Shown here: positions 26,934-35,552 of the stretch, piece by piece
Layout: every line of letters begins with the position of its first letter
How positions within the stretch are numbered: the stretch's first letter is position 1
Origin: an uncultured Clostridia bacterium
GTDB lineage: Bacteria > Bacillota_A > Clostridia > Christensenellales > Borkfalkiaceae
Direction: 5' to 3'
DNA length: 64,000 nt
Assembly (NCBI GenBank): GCA_934292955.1
Contig: CAKQXZ010000004.1
Location: 1 to 64,000, forward strand
Position numbers and translations under genes: made by a program
Notes under the pieces: model-generated
What the model was told of the DNA's origin: nothing
Database searches by the model: none
Seen by the model: the letters and a program-made list of their open reading frames with translations, nothing else

Positions 26934-28763
26934 ATGGAAAACGGTATACTCGATAAAATACGTTCGGTTTCGGACGTGAATACGCTGGACGACGGCGAGC
27001 TTATCTCGTTATGTGAAGAGATACGCGAAGAAATCGTTCGGACGGTAAATAAAAACGGGGGACATCTTTCTTCCGCGTTAGGCGCGGTGGAAGCGATAGT
27101 CGCCCTTTGTTCGGTATACGATTTTTCTAAAGACAAAATATTTTTTGACGTAGGGCATCAGTCTTACGCGTTCAAACTACTTAATATCGGGCGCGAAGCA
27201 TTTTCGAAAATGCGTACCGAAGGGGGTGCGAGCGGGTTCTGCGGCGACGATAAGAATTCCGCCGACGGATTTATAGGAGGGCATGCGGGAAATTCACTCG
27301 CGGCGGCTTGCGGGTGCGCCTTTGCGCGCGATTTGCAGAACGGCGAAGAAAATATAATCGTTTTTGTGGGCGACGGTTCGCTTTTTAACGGCGAAAATCT
27401 TGAAGCGTTGTTTGTGAACGAGAAAAAACCGAAAAAGTTCCTTGTCGTGTTCAACGACAACGGAATGAGTATTTCTAAAAACGCGAACGGAGCGTATCGG
27501 TTCTTTTCTAAAATCGCGCTTAAAAAAGGATACGGCAATACAAAAAAGTTTTTACATAAGGTTTTGGGCGATAGTTTTATCGCGCGCGGACTGAAGAAAA
27601 TGAAATCTTCGTTCAAGCACTCGATAACGCCGGCGACCGCTCTCGATCGGGTCGGGTTCAGATATCTCGGCGCGTTTGACGGGCATAACGTAAAAACGCT
27701 TAAAAACGCTTTATCAGAAATAAAAAGCAGAGAACGCGCTTGTTTTCTGCATATAAAAACGCTTAAGGGCAAAGGGTACGCCGAAGCCGAGAAGGACCCC
27801 GAATGCTATCACGGCGTTTCAAACGGAATGGCATTCGGACATAACGATTTTTCGGTTAAAATTTCCGACTTTCTTACCGGAATAGCGGAAAAGGACGACA
27901 AAGTTGTGGCGTTGACTGCCGCAATGAAGTACGGAACGGGGCTTACCGCTTTTGCCGAACGTTTTCCCGAAAGATTTATAGACGTCGGTATTTGCGAAGA
28001 ATATGCGGTTACGGCTGCCGCGGGTATGGCGTATAACGGGCTTAAACCGGTGGTGTGTATTTATTCTACATTTTTACAGCGCGCATACGATCAGATCGTT
28101 ACCGACGTGTGCATGCAAAATCTGCCCGTGGTCTTTCTGCTCGATAGATCGGGTTTTGTGGGTTCGGACGGAAAAACGCATCAGGGGCTTCTGGATCTCG
28201 GATATCTTCGCGGCATACCGGGGCTTACCGTGCTTGCCCCCAAAGACACGGACGAATTAAAGCAAATGCTTTTGTATGCCGTAAACTGCGGAAAGCCCGT
28301 GGCGATAAGATACGGCAACGGCGCGTGCGAGAAAATAGAAACCGACTGCGGCAGGATTTTTGAAAAGCCCGCGGAGTGGGAAGTTCTAAAAACGGGAAAC
28401 AAAGCGGTGGTGTTTGCGGTCGGCAACAGAATGAACGACTTGGCGCTGAAAACGGCGAAAAAGTTCGGCGACGGGGTGGCTGTCGTAAACGCGCGCTCGG
28501 TAAAACCGCTCGATTATGAAATGCTCGATACGTTTAAGGATGTGCCTGCGGTTACGCTGGAAGAAAATTTTGCATGCGGCGGATTCGGCGAAAGCGTTGT
28601 CGCGTATTATTCGGCAATCGGAAAAAACAAAAAGACGGTTTGCCTGTCTGCGGGCGACGAGTTCCGCGAACACGCGACGGTTGCGCGGCAACTCGAAATG
28701 TGCGGGCTTAACGAAACCAATCTTACCCTGGTGATTTCGGAAATTTTGGAATTGCAGGAATGA
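26934..28763 (+). CDS. dxs: 1-deoxy-D-xylulose-5-phosphate synthase
   Basis: DXS condenses pyruvate and glyceraldehyde-3-phosphate with thiamine diphosphate, the entry step of MEP isoprenoid synthesis. The 609-residue product shows GGHLSSALGAVE, DVGHQSYAFK, the ThDP motif VGDGSLFNGENLEALF, the PYR-domain region DVGICEEYAVTAAAGMA and LLDRSGFVGSDGKTHQG. Length matches the family. No ribosome binding site is visible; a TATAAT at 26923-26928 lies so close to the ATG that the message could be leaderless. Confidence 0.93.
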   Translation: MENGILDKIRSVSDVNTLDDGELISLCEEIREEIVRTVNKNGGHLSSALGAVEAIVALCSVYDFSKDKIFFDVGHQSYAFKLLNIGREAFSKMRTEGGASGFCGDDKNSADGFIGGHAGNSLAAACGCAFARDLQNGEENIIVFVGDGSLFNGENLEALFVNEKKPKKFLVVFNDNGMSISKNANGAYRFFSKIALKKGYGNTKKFLHKVLGDSFIARGLKKMKSSFKHSITPATALDRVGFRYLGAFDGHNVKTLKNALSEIKSRERACFLHIKTLKGKGYAEAEKDPECYHGVSNGMAFGHNDFSVKISDFLTGIAEKDDKVVALTAAMKYGTGLTAFAERFPERFIDVGICEEYAVTAAAGMAYNGLKPVVCIYSTFLQRAYDQIVTDVCMQNLPVVFLLDRSGFVGSDGKTHQGLLDLGYLRGIPGLTVLAPKDTDELKQMLLYAVNCGKPVAIRYGNGACEKIETDCGRIFEKPAEWEVLKTGNKAVVFAVGNRMNDLALKTAKKFGDGVAVVNARSVKPLDYEMLDTFKDVPAVTLEENFACGGFGESVVAYYSAIGKNKKTVCLSAGDEFREHATVARQLEMCGLNETNLTLVISEILELQE

Positions 28764-28844
28764 AGTATTCTGATTGACTTTATTTTCAAATCCTACGGGA
28801 TGCATTGTATGTTTTACCGAATCGTAAAATTAAAAGGTGTCTAT

Positions 28845-29357
28845 ATGAAAGAAAACAGAAAATTGTTAAAAGAAGTTCTTAAGGATATCAGACAGGATAT
28901 GTCTGACGAAGAAGTACTTAATATATTGGCGGACAGCAAGATTTCGGTTAGTCCCGAAAGCGATAAAAAATATACGCTGGGTCAACGTGCCGCCGATGTC
29001 ATTGCAAAATTTGCGGGAAGTTGGGCCTTTATTTTTTCTTTTACGGGAGTTCTTGTTTTATGGATGGTTGTGAACGTCGTTCTGGCTTCAAAAGCGTTTG
29101 ACCCGTATCCGTTTATATTATTGAATCTGGTATTGTCATGCGTGGCCGCGATTCAGGCACCGCTTATTATGATGAGCCAGAACAGACAGGAAGAAAAAGA
29201 TCGGCGCAGGGCGGAGAATGATTATAAAGTTAACTTGAAAACAGAGATCATGATCGAAGACCTGTACGATAAAATAAATGTCGTGCTTGAAAAACAGGCT
29301 TCTCTCGAAAAGCAATTGCGTTCAGAATGTAAAAGCGGTGAAAAAGTGACTGAATGA
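28845..29357 (+). CDS. DUF1003 membrane protein
   Basis: The product is 170 residues from ATG 28845 (AAAAGGTGTCTAT upstream); the frame opens at 28800 without a site. DUF1003 hallmarks are clear: GSWAFIFSFTGVLVLWMVVN, DPYPFILLNLVLSCVAAIQA, then PLIMMSQNRQEEKDRRRAEN. It has two membrane helices and a cytoplasmic coiled-coil tail. The biochemical role of DUF1003 proteins is not settled. It is followed by a terminator. Confidence 0.85.
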   Translation: MKENRKLLKEVLKDIRQDMSDEEVLNILADSKISVSPESDKKYTLGQRAADVIAKFAGSWAFIFSFTGVLVLWMVVNVVLASKAFDPYPFILLNLVLSCVAAIQAPLIMMSQNRQEEKDRRRAENDYKVNLKTEIMIEDLYDKINVVLEKQASLEKQLRSECKSGEKVTE

Positions 29358-29452
29358 CGTGGACGCTCGGTATTATCAAAAATAATTATACACAAAATGC
29401 ATAAACGTAAACGCAGAAAAGCATGACTTTTCGGCGTTAAAATAAAGATTTT

Positions 29453-29501
29453 TAAGGCTCTTCTGTCGGCGTGCGCAAAACCGTCGCTAAAGAGCTTTTT
29501 T
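29453..29501 (+). terminator. Intrinsic terminator after the DUF1003 gene
   Basis: GGCTCTT (29456-29462) pairs with AAGAGCT, with a loop that can pair internally (CGGCG with CGTCG), followed by T6. Confidence 0.65.
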
Positions 29502-29570
29502 ATTGCCGCTTTCCGTTCTGAAAACTGCGTTTGTTTAAGTGAATAATTATTAGTGTATGCAAAGCAGTAT

Positions 29571-29616
29571 ACACAACATATTGTGTTTGAAAAAAATTTC
29601 ACATACAAGATATAGT
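29571..29616 (+). promoter_or_regulatory. Pair of NrdR boxes upstream of nrdD
   Basis: ACACAACATATTGTGT (29571-29586) fits the NrdR box consensus (ACACNATATNNTGTGT-like). A weaker second box, ACATACAAGATATAGT, is at 29601-29616. The start-to-start distance is 30 bases, about three helical turns, as usual for NrdR pairs. NrdR represses ribonucleotide reductase genes when dATP is high. Confidence 0.75.
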
Positions 29617-29633
29617 AATTTAGCGTATTTTGC

Positions 29634-29662
29634 TTGACTATAAAAAAGAGGTGTGTTAATAT
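29634..29662 (+). promoter_or_regulatory. Promoter for nrdD
   Basis: TTGACT (29634-29639), 17 bases, TAATAT (29657-29662). It lies just downstream of the NrdR boxes. Confidence 0.65.
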
Positions 29663-29773
29663 AGCGGACGTAATTAAAAATACGCTCCGTTCCGTGACCT
29701 GTACAGATTTTCGGTGGCGGGCGTTTTTCTGGAGATTTCATTCATTATCACTAAATTTACGGGGGTACTTGCT

Positions 29774-32161
29774 ATGTACAGTATTGTTAAGCGCGACGGA
29801 ACGACCGCCGCATTCGACCTGAATAAAATTAAAACGGCAATCGTCAAGGCGTTCGAAGCCGGCGGAAAAGCATATGACGAGAACGTTATAGACTTTATCG
29901 TCCTTAAAGTCACCGCAGATTTTGCGGATAAAGTTAAAGACGGAAAAATCGCCGTTGAAGAAGTACAGGACAGCGTTGAAAAAGTTTTAAGCGAATCGGG
30001 CTATCACGACGTTGCCAAGTCTTATATTCTCTATCGTAAAAACCGCGAAAAACTCCGCAATATCAAGTCTACCATTATAGACTATAAGGAACTTGTAGAC
30101 AGTTACGTTAAGTCTATCGACTGGCGCGTTAAAGAAAACTCCACCGTTACTTACTCGGTAGGCGGACTTATTTTGAGCAACTCGGGCGCGATCACCGCAA
30201 ACTACTGGCTTTCGGAAGTTTACGATCAGGAAATAGCCGACGCGCACAGAAACGCCGAAATTCACATTCACGACCTTTCTATGCTCACGGGTTACTGCGC
30301 GGGCTGGTCGCTCAAACAACTTATTAAGGAAGGTCTCGGCGGGGTTGTGGGCAAAATTACGTCTTCGCCAGCAAGTCACCTTGCAACGCTCTGCAATCAG
30401 ATGGTTAACTTCCTTGGCATTATGCAGAACGAATGGGCGGGCGCGCAGGCTTTCTCTTCGTTCGATACCTATCTTGCTCCGTTCGTAAAAGTAGACAATC
30501 TTACTTACAACGAAGTCAAGAAATGTATAGAATCGTTCATTTACGGGGTAAACACTCCCAGCCGTTGGGGTACTCAGGCGCCGTTTTCCAACGTAACGCT
30601 TGACTGGACGGTTCCTGCCGACCTTGCGGAACTTCCCGCAATCGTAGGCGGCAAAGAACAGAACTTCAAATATAAAGACTGCCAGAAAGAAATGGATATG
30701 GTTAACAAAGCCTTTATCGAAATAATGATCGAAGGCGACGCTAACGGCAGGGGCTTCCAGTATCCTATTCCTACTTATTCCATTACCAAAGATTTCGATT
30801 GGTCTGAAACCGAAAACAACAAACTGCTTTTTGAAATGACCGCTAAATACGGCACTCCGTATTTCAGCAACTATATCAACAGCGACATGCAGCCGAGCGA
30901 CGTAAGAAGTATGTGCTGCAGACTGCGCCTTGATCTTCGCGAACTGCGTAAAAAATCGGGCGGCTTCTTCGGAAGCGGCGAAAGCACGGGTTCGGTCGGC
31001 GTTGTTACCATTAACATGCCGAGAATAGCATATCAGGCGACCGACGAAGCCGATTTTTACAAACGTCTTGACAAACTTATGGATATTTCGGCGCGTTCGC
31101 TCAAAGTTAAACGTAACGTTATAACCAAACTGCTTGACGAAGGGCTGTATCCTTATACCAAACGCTATCTGGGAACTTTTGCAAATCACTTCTCGACTAT
31201 AGGTCTTATAGGTATGAATGAAGCGTGCCTTAACGCAAAGTGGCTCAGAAAAGATCTGTCCGATCCCGTGGCGCAGGAATTTACCAAACAGGTTCTTAAC
31301 CATATGCGCGAAAGACTTTCCGACTATCAGGAAATGTACGGCGACCTTTACAATCTCGAAGCGACGCCCGCGGAATCCACCACTTACAGAATGGCTAAGC
31401 ACGACGTGAAAGATTTCCCCGATATCATTACCGCCGCGCCCAAGGGCGAAACGCCGTTCTATACAAACAGTTCGCATCTGCCCGTAGGCTATACCGACGA
31501 TATCTTCAGTGCGCTCGACATTCAGGACGAACTGCAGACGCTTTATACTTCGGGTACCGTTTTCCACGCGTTTATCGGCGAGAAAATGCCAGATTGGAAG
31601 TCGGCTGCAAACCTTGTAAGAAAGATTGCGGAAAACTACAAACTTCCGTACTACACGCTGTCGCCGACGTACTCGGTCTGCAGAAAACACGGATATATCA
31701 AGGGCGAAAAATACACTTGCCCGATTTGCGGCGAGCCTACCGAAGTTTACAGCCGTATAACCGGTTACTATCGTCCCGTTCAGAACTGGAACGCGGGTAA
31801 GACCGAAGAGTTCAAAAAGAGAAAACTCTACGACGTTATGAACCCCGAATATCAGCCGACCAACAAAAAGGGCGAAAACCACTCTGAATGCAAGTGTTGC
31901 GAAAGCGAAAAGGCTGCGACAAAACTTAACGGTTTAACGCTGTTCACCACCGCGACCTGCCCGAGATGTAAGGCAATCAAAGCCATTTTCGATAAAGGCG
32001 GCGTTAAATACAACGTTGTAGACTGCTATGCGGATACCGATCTCGTTAAAGAATACGGCGTTACCAATGCTCCTACGCTTGTCGTTCCGCATGACGGCGG
32101 TTATGATATCTATCGCGGCGAAGGCGATATCCGTAAGTTTTACGACACGATAAGAAGATAA
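29774..32161 (+). CDS. nrdD: Anaerobic ribonucleoside-triphosphate reductase with fused C-terminal glutaredoxin-like domain
   Basis: Class III reductase making dNTPs from NTPs without oxygen. The product is 795 residues from ATG 29774, preceded by ACGGGGGTACTTGCT; the frame starts earlier at 29714 without support. It has an N-terminal ATP-cone (YSIVKRDGTTAAFDLNKIKT), the glycyl-radical core, a C-terminal zinc site (CPICG and CKCC) and the radical loop RITGYYRP with Gly664. After that comes an unusual glutaredoxin-like domain (about 715-795): LTLFTTATCPRCKAIKAIF with Cys729 and Cys732, and NAPTLVV. The nrdG activase gene is not next to it; trxB follows, suggesting a reductant supply. Confidence 0.95.
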   Translation: MYSIVKRDGTTAAFDLNKIKTAIVKAFEAGGKAYDENVIDFIVLKVTADFADKVKDGKIAVEEVQDSVEKVLSESGYHDVAKSYILYRKNREKLRNIKSTIIDYKELVDSYVKSIDWRVKENSTVTYSVGGLILSNSGAITANYWLSEVYDQEIADAHRNAEIHIHDLSMLTGYCAGWSLKQLIKEGLGGVVGKITSSPASHLATLCNQMVNFLGIMQNEWAGAQAFSSFDTYLAPFVKVDNLTYNEVKKCIESFIYGVNTPSRWGTQAPFSNVTLDWTVPADLAELPAIVGGKEQNFKYKDCQKEMDMVNKAFIEIMIEGDANGRGFQYPIPTYSITKDFDWSETENNKLLFEMTAKYGTPYFSNYINSDMQPSDVRSMCCRLRLDLRELRKKSGGFFGSGESTGSVGVVTINMPRIAYQATDEADFYKRLDKLMDISARSLKVKRNVITKLLDEGLYPYTKRYLGTFANHFSTIGLIGMNEACLNAKWLRKDLSDPVAQEFTKQVLNHMRERLSDYQEMYGDLYNLEATPAESTTYRMAKHDVKDFPDIITAAPKGETPFYTNSSHLPVGYTDDIFSALDIQDELQTLYTSGTVFHAFIGEKMPDWKSAANLVRKIAENYKLPYYTLSPTYSVCRKHGYIKGEKYTCPICGEPTEVYSRITGYYRPVQNWNAGKTEEFKKRKLYDVMNPEYQPTNKKGENHSECKCCESEKAATKLNGLTLFTTATCPRCKAIKAIFDKGGVKYNVVDCYADTDLVKEYGVTNAPTLVVPHDGGYDIYRGEGDIRKFYDTIRR

Positions 32162-32178
32162 TTTCGGATTTTTATATT

Positions 32179-32211
32179 TCGACCCCGTTTTTTCGGCGGG
32201 GTCGATTTTTT
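32179..32211 (+). terminator. Intrinsic terminator after nrdD
   Basis: TCGACCCCG (32179-32187) pairs perfectly with CGGGGTCGA (32197-32205), followed by T6. Confidence 0.88.
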
Positions 32212-32269
32212 GACTTGTGCGCGCGGTTGTGCTTTATTATTGAAAAGTGTGGGTGCGGCGTTGGGGTCG

Positions 32270-32330
32270 TGCGGCACTGCGTGCCTGGATCCTTCGTAAG
32301 CGGAGCAAGCGGGCGCGGCTCAGGATGACG
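32270..32330. repeat. GGATCCTTCG...CTCAGGATGAC dispersed repeat, copy
   Basis: Contains GTGCGGCACTGCGTGCCTGG, ATCCTTCG and CTCAGGATGACG. The same modules recur at 34850, 40710, 45187 and 47095. It is noncoding and lies between nrdD and trxB. The rest of the 32212-32540 gap shows nothing else apart from a TATAAT at 32469-32474 that may belong to the trxB promoter. Confidence 0.8.
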
Positions 32331-32540
32331 GAAGGTACTGCGTTGGGGCGTGGACGGCTGTCGGAATATGCGGGAGTTTGGTGTAAGCCGTAAAAAAGAA
32401 ATAGTGAAAAAGTACTGAGGAATGGAATTCCTGCTTGATAAAATCTTGTTTTTTTATTACAAATAATGTATAATTAGGCGGTAACGTATGGCGAAACGAC
32501 AGGTTGAACCGTAAAACGCTGCGTTACGCGGAGAATTTTT

Positions 32541-33452
32541 ATGATTTACGATATAATTGTTATAGGCGCGGGCGCTGCGGGAATGAACGCCGCGCTGTAT
32601 GCTTTAAGAAGCGGAAAATCCGTTCTTGTTATAGAAGGCGAAGCGGTCGGAGGGCAGATTGCAAATTCTCCCAAGGTCGAAAACTTTCCCACGATTAAAG
32701 AGATAAGCGGCAGCGATTTTGCCGATCGTTTTTACGAACAGATTACCGAATGGGGCGCGGAACTCGAATATGACCGCGTAACAAAGGTTATAAAAAACAA
32801 CGGCTTATTCGAAGTGACTACCGAATACGGCAGTTATACGTCCAAAGCTGTCATTGCGGCGACGGGAGTGAAACACAGACACCTTAACGTTCCCGGCGAA
32901 AGCGAACTTATCGGTAAAGGCGTGTATTTCTGTGCGCTTTGCGACGGTCCGTTTTACAGCGGCAGGGAAGTTGCGCTTATCGGCGACGGAAACACCGCTA
33001 TGCAGTACGCTATAATTCTTTCCAATATCTGCTCGAAAGTGTATATTCTTACCCTGTTCGATAAGTTTTTCGGCGATAAAATTCTTGAAAAACGCATTAA
33101 AGAAAAGGAAAATATAGAGCAGATTCCATTTGTTTCGGTTACGGAATTTATAGGAGAAGACAAACTCGAACGCATCGTTTATAAAAATACCGACGGTTCG
33201 GGAACGCGCACGCTCGACGTACCCGCCGCGTTTGTTTCTATCGGGCAGATTCCCGATAACAAACTGTTTGCGGATCTTGCCGATCTCGATAAACAGGGCT
33301 ACTTTATCTGCGACGAAAATATGGCGACAAAGACCGACGGGTTTTTCGTTGCGGGCGACTGCAGAGCGAAAAAGATTCGCCAGCTTGCTACCGCCGTTTC
33401 GGACGGTGCGGTTGCCGCTCTTTCTGCCTGCGAGTATATAGAAAAGTTATAA
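32541..33452 (+). CDS. trxB: Thioredoxin reductase-like flavoprotein
   Basis: A 303-residue FAD/NAD(P)H disulfide reductase. It shows FAD-binding IVIGAGAAGMNAALYALRSG, the redox centre CALCDGPFY (the standard form is CATCDGFFY, so CALC is a variant), the NAD(P)H-binding IGDGNTAMQYA and the C-terminal FFVAGDCR. CGCGGAGAATTTTT precedes the ATG. It follows nrdD-Grx, so it may reduce that fused domain; it could equally serve free thioredoxins. Element copy 9 lies downstream in sense. Confidence 0.9.
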   Translation: MIYDIIVIGAGAAGMNAALYALRSGKSVLVIEGEAVGGQIANSPKVENFPTIKEISGSDFADRFYEQITEWGAELEYDRVTKVIKNNGLFEVTTEYGSYTSKAVIAATGVKHRHLNVPGESELIGKGVYFCALCDGPFYSGREVALIGDGNTAMQYAIILSNICSKVYILTLFDKFFGDKILEKRIKEKENIEQIPFVSVTEFIGEDKLERIVYKNTDGSGTRTLDVPAAFVSIGQIPDNKLFADLADLDKQGYFICDENMATKTDGFFVAGDCRAKKIRQLATAVSDGAVAALSACEYIEKL

Positions 33453-33500
33453 ACGGTTGCCGCGGATATAAAAGCGGTTGTTTTTACGCTGAAATATGCG

Positions 33501-33515
33501 ATAATCGACATATAG
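33501..33515 (+). repeat. ATAATCGACYTATAG element, copy 9
   Basis: Core ATAATCGACATATAG between AAATATGCG and GCGGGTATTTTTA. In sense after trxB, and ends 15 bases before the next ATG. Confidence 0.9.
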
Positions 33516-33530
33516 GCGGGTATTTTTAAT

Positions 33531-34181
33531 ATGTACGATAAAAAAGCCGTTGTTTCGGCAATAAAAAAATATAAGGTTATAGCCATAATACGCGGCGTTG
33601 ACGAAGGTCTGACGGACAGTTTGCTTAACGCTTTGTATAACGGCGGAATAAGGCTTGCCGAGTTTGCTTTCGGCAACGACGAAGAAAGTACCGCGCGCAT
33701 TATCCGTAACGCCGTGGATAAGTTTGGCGGTAAAATGTATATAGGCGCGGGTACGGCGACTAACGAAAAGCGGCTTGAACTTGCCGTTAAGGCCGGTGCG
33801 GGGTATATAATTACGCCCGTGTGCGATACCGTACTTGCAAAAAAACTTTCCGAGAAAAATATCTGCGGTATAACGGGCGCGCTTACGCCTACCGAAGTTA
33901 AAAACGCGCATGACGCGGGCGCGGATTTTGTTAAACTGTTCCCTGCGGACGCTTTCGGCGCAAAGTATATTAAAGCGTTGCTTGCTCCGCTTTCGGGAGT
34001 GGATATAATCGCTTTCGGCGGAGTTAACGCGGCAAATCTCGGCGAATATATCGGTGCGGGCGCTGTCGCTGCGGGAATTGGCTCAGACCTTATTGATAAA
34101 AAAGCAATCGAGTGCGGCAAATTCGACGTGATTGAAGAAAAAGCGCGGAATATGTCGGAAACGGTCGAATTATTGCAATAA
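33531..34181 (+). CDS. eda: KDPG/KHG aldolase (long form)
   Basis: Cleaves 2-keto-3-deoxy-6-phosphogluconate to pyruvate and glyceraldehyde-3-phosphate. The 216-residue TIM barrel has the expected Glu in GGIRLAEFAF, IGAGTATNEKR, TGALTPTEV and the Schiff-base Lys in FVKLFPADAFG, followed by IIAFGGVNAANL. It is about 20 residues longer than the second aldolase at 34968. It is followed 12 bases later by mntP. The two aldolases share only family-level similarity, so they may differ in substrate. Confidence 0.88.
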   Translation: MYDKKAVVSAIKKYKVIAIIRGVDEGLTDSLLNALYNGGIRLAEFAFGNDEESTARIIRNAVDKFGGKMYIGAGTATNEKRLELAVKAGAGYIITPVCDTVLAKKLSEKNICGITGALTPTEVKNAHDAGADFVKLFPADAFGAKYIKALLAPLSGVDIIAFGGVNAANLGEYIGAGAVAAGIGSDLIDKKAIECGKFDVIEEKARNMSETVELLQ

Positions 34182-34193
34182 AGGATAACTTAG

Positions 34194-34781
34194 ATGGGTA
34201 TTCTTGAAATTTTAGGTATAGGCGTAGGTCTTTCGATGGACGCTTTTGCCGTTTCCATATGCAAAGGCTTAAGAATGAAAAAGTTCCGCTGGGGGCAAGC
34301 GCTTGTAATATGCGCGTTTTTCGGCGGTTTTCAGGCTTTAATGCCGCTGATCGGCTATTTTGTAGGCGGTCTTTTTGAAAAATACATAACCGCCTTCGAT
34401 CATTGGATTGCATTCTTCCTGCTTGTATTTCTCGGCGTAAAAATGATTATAGAATCGGTAAAAGAAAAAGGCGGGCAAGAAGACGAAGAACCTCTTGAAA
34501 CAAAACCGGATATAAAAGAACTTTTTATTATGGCAATCGCAACGAGTATAGACGCGCTTGCTGTGGGCATAACGTTTGCTCTTCTCGATCTGCCGTTCGG
34601 AATATGGTGGACGACTGCCATTATCGGTATGACGACCGCCGTTATCTGCCTTGCGGGAACTTTTGTCGGGTTCAAGTTCGGCGAAAAGTTCAAAAAAACG
34701 GCGGAAATCGTCGGCGGCTCGGTGCTTATTCTTATCGGGCTGAAAATACTGCTCGAAGGTTTGGGCGTATTGCCGTTTTAA
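34194..34781 (+). CDS. mntP: Manganese efflux pump MntP
   Basis: Exports Mn2+ from the cytosol. The 195-residue protein has six membrane helices in two DUF204 repeats: IGVGLSMDAFAVSICKGLRM in the first and MAIATSIDALAVGITFALLD in the second, each with the conserved Asp. It lies 12 bases after the aldolase gene and is probably co-transcribed. No yybP-ykoY (Mn) riboswitch was seen before it. Confidence 0.92.
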   Translation: MGILEILGIGVGLSMDAFAVSICKGLRMKKFRWGQALVICAFFGGFQALMPLIGYFVGGLFEKYITAFDHWIAFFLLVFLGVKMIIESVKEKGGQEDEEPLETKPDIKELFIMAIATSIDALAVGITFALLDLPFGIWWTTAIIGMTTAVICLAGTFVGFKFGEKFKKTAEIVGGSVLILIGLKILLEGLGVLPF

Positions 34782-34795
34782 TGGTTTATGTGCCG

Positions 34796-34810
34796 ATAAT
34801 CGACTTATAG
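34796..34810 (+). repeat. ATAATCGACYTATAG element, copy 10
   Basis: Core ATAATCGACTTATAG in GTGCCG...GCGGGTTTTGTG. Here GCCgATAA and TTATaGGC can form a hairpin with loop TCGAC. In sense after mntP. Confidence 0.9.
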
Positions 34811-34849
34811 GCGGGTTTTGTGTTTTATAAGGTCGGCATGATTATTAGA

Positions 34850-34910
34850 ATGTGCGGCTTGCGCCTGGATCCTTCGGGAGCAGAGCAAGTGGCAAGTCTC
34901 AGGATGACGA
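34850..34910. repeat. GGATCCTTCG...CTCAGGATGAC dispersed repeat, copy
   Basis: TGTGCGGCTTGCGCCTGGAT, CCTTCGGGAGCAGAGCAAGT, then CTCAGGATGACG. It follows element copy 10 in the gap before the second aldolase gene. Confidence 0.75.
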
Positions 34911-34967
34911 TAAGAAAGTTTCAGAATAGAGTGAAAAGCGAAAATACAACGAATAAGGAGTATTAAA

Positions 34968-35552
34968 ATGGACAAAGTAATACCCGTAGTGGTGATAAAA
35001 GATATTAACGACACCGAAAAAACGCTGTCGGCGTTAAGGGCGGGCGGTATAAACTGTGCCGAGATAACGTTCAGAACGGCGTGCGCGGAAGAAGCGATCA
35101 AACTCGGCGTAAAACTGTTCCCCGATATGAATATCGGCGCGGGCACGGTTATAAACGAAGAGCAGGCGATACGCGCGGTAAACGCGGGAGCAAAGTTTAT
35201 CGTCAGCCCCGGGTTATCCGAAAAAGTCGCGCTATATGTTCGTAGACAAGGTATTCCGTACTATCCCGGATGCGTTACGCCGACCGAAATTATGCAGGCT
35301 TTAGAACTGGGGATAACCACGGTTAAGTTCTTTCCCGCAAACGTTTACGGCGGTCTTAAGGCGTTAAAAGCGTTGTCCGGTCCGTTCCCGCAGATTAAGT
35401 TTATTCCGACGGGCGGCGTAGATCTTATCAACCTGAAAGAGTTTTTGGAATTTGACAAAATATTTGCGGTTGGCGGGTCGTTCATGATGAAAGGCGATAT
35501 AACCGAAAACTGCAAGAAAATTAATGAAATATTAAAGGAAGTAAACTTATGA
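34968..35552 (+). CDS. eda: KDPG aldolase (short form) in kdgK operon
   Basis: Splits 2-keto-3-deoxy-6-phosphogluconate. The 194-residue product has GGINCAEITFRT (Glu), NIGAGTVINEEQ, PGCVTPTEIMQALELGI and the Schiff-base Lys in TVKFFPANVYGG, with the phosphate site IPTGGVDL. AATAAGGAGTATTAAA precedes the ATG. Its last four bases overlap kdgK, so it supplies the next step after that kinase in the breakdown of uronates or deoxygluconate. No transporter or isomerase genes of this route lie in the window. Confidence 0.93.
   Translation: MDKVIPVVVIKDINDTEKTLSALRAGGINCAEITFRTACAEEAIKLGVKLFPDMNIGAGTVINEEQAIRAVNAGAKFIVSPGLSEKVALYVRRQGIPYYPGCVTPTEIMQALELGITTVKFFPANVYGGLKALKALSGPFPQIKFIPTGGVDLINLKEFLEFDKIFAVGGSFMMKGDITENCKKINEILKEVNL

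Noticed and set aside
29987..31882. 631-codon open frame on the minus strand
   Set aside because: It is the antisense shadow of nrdD; codons and composition follow the sense gene, and no ribosome binding site or domain was seen.
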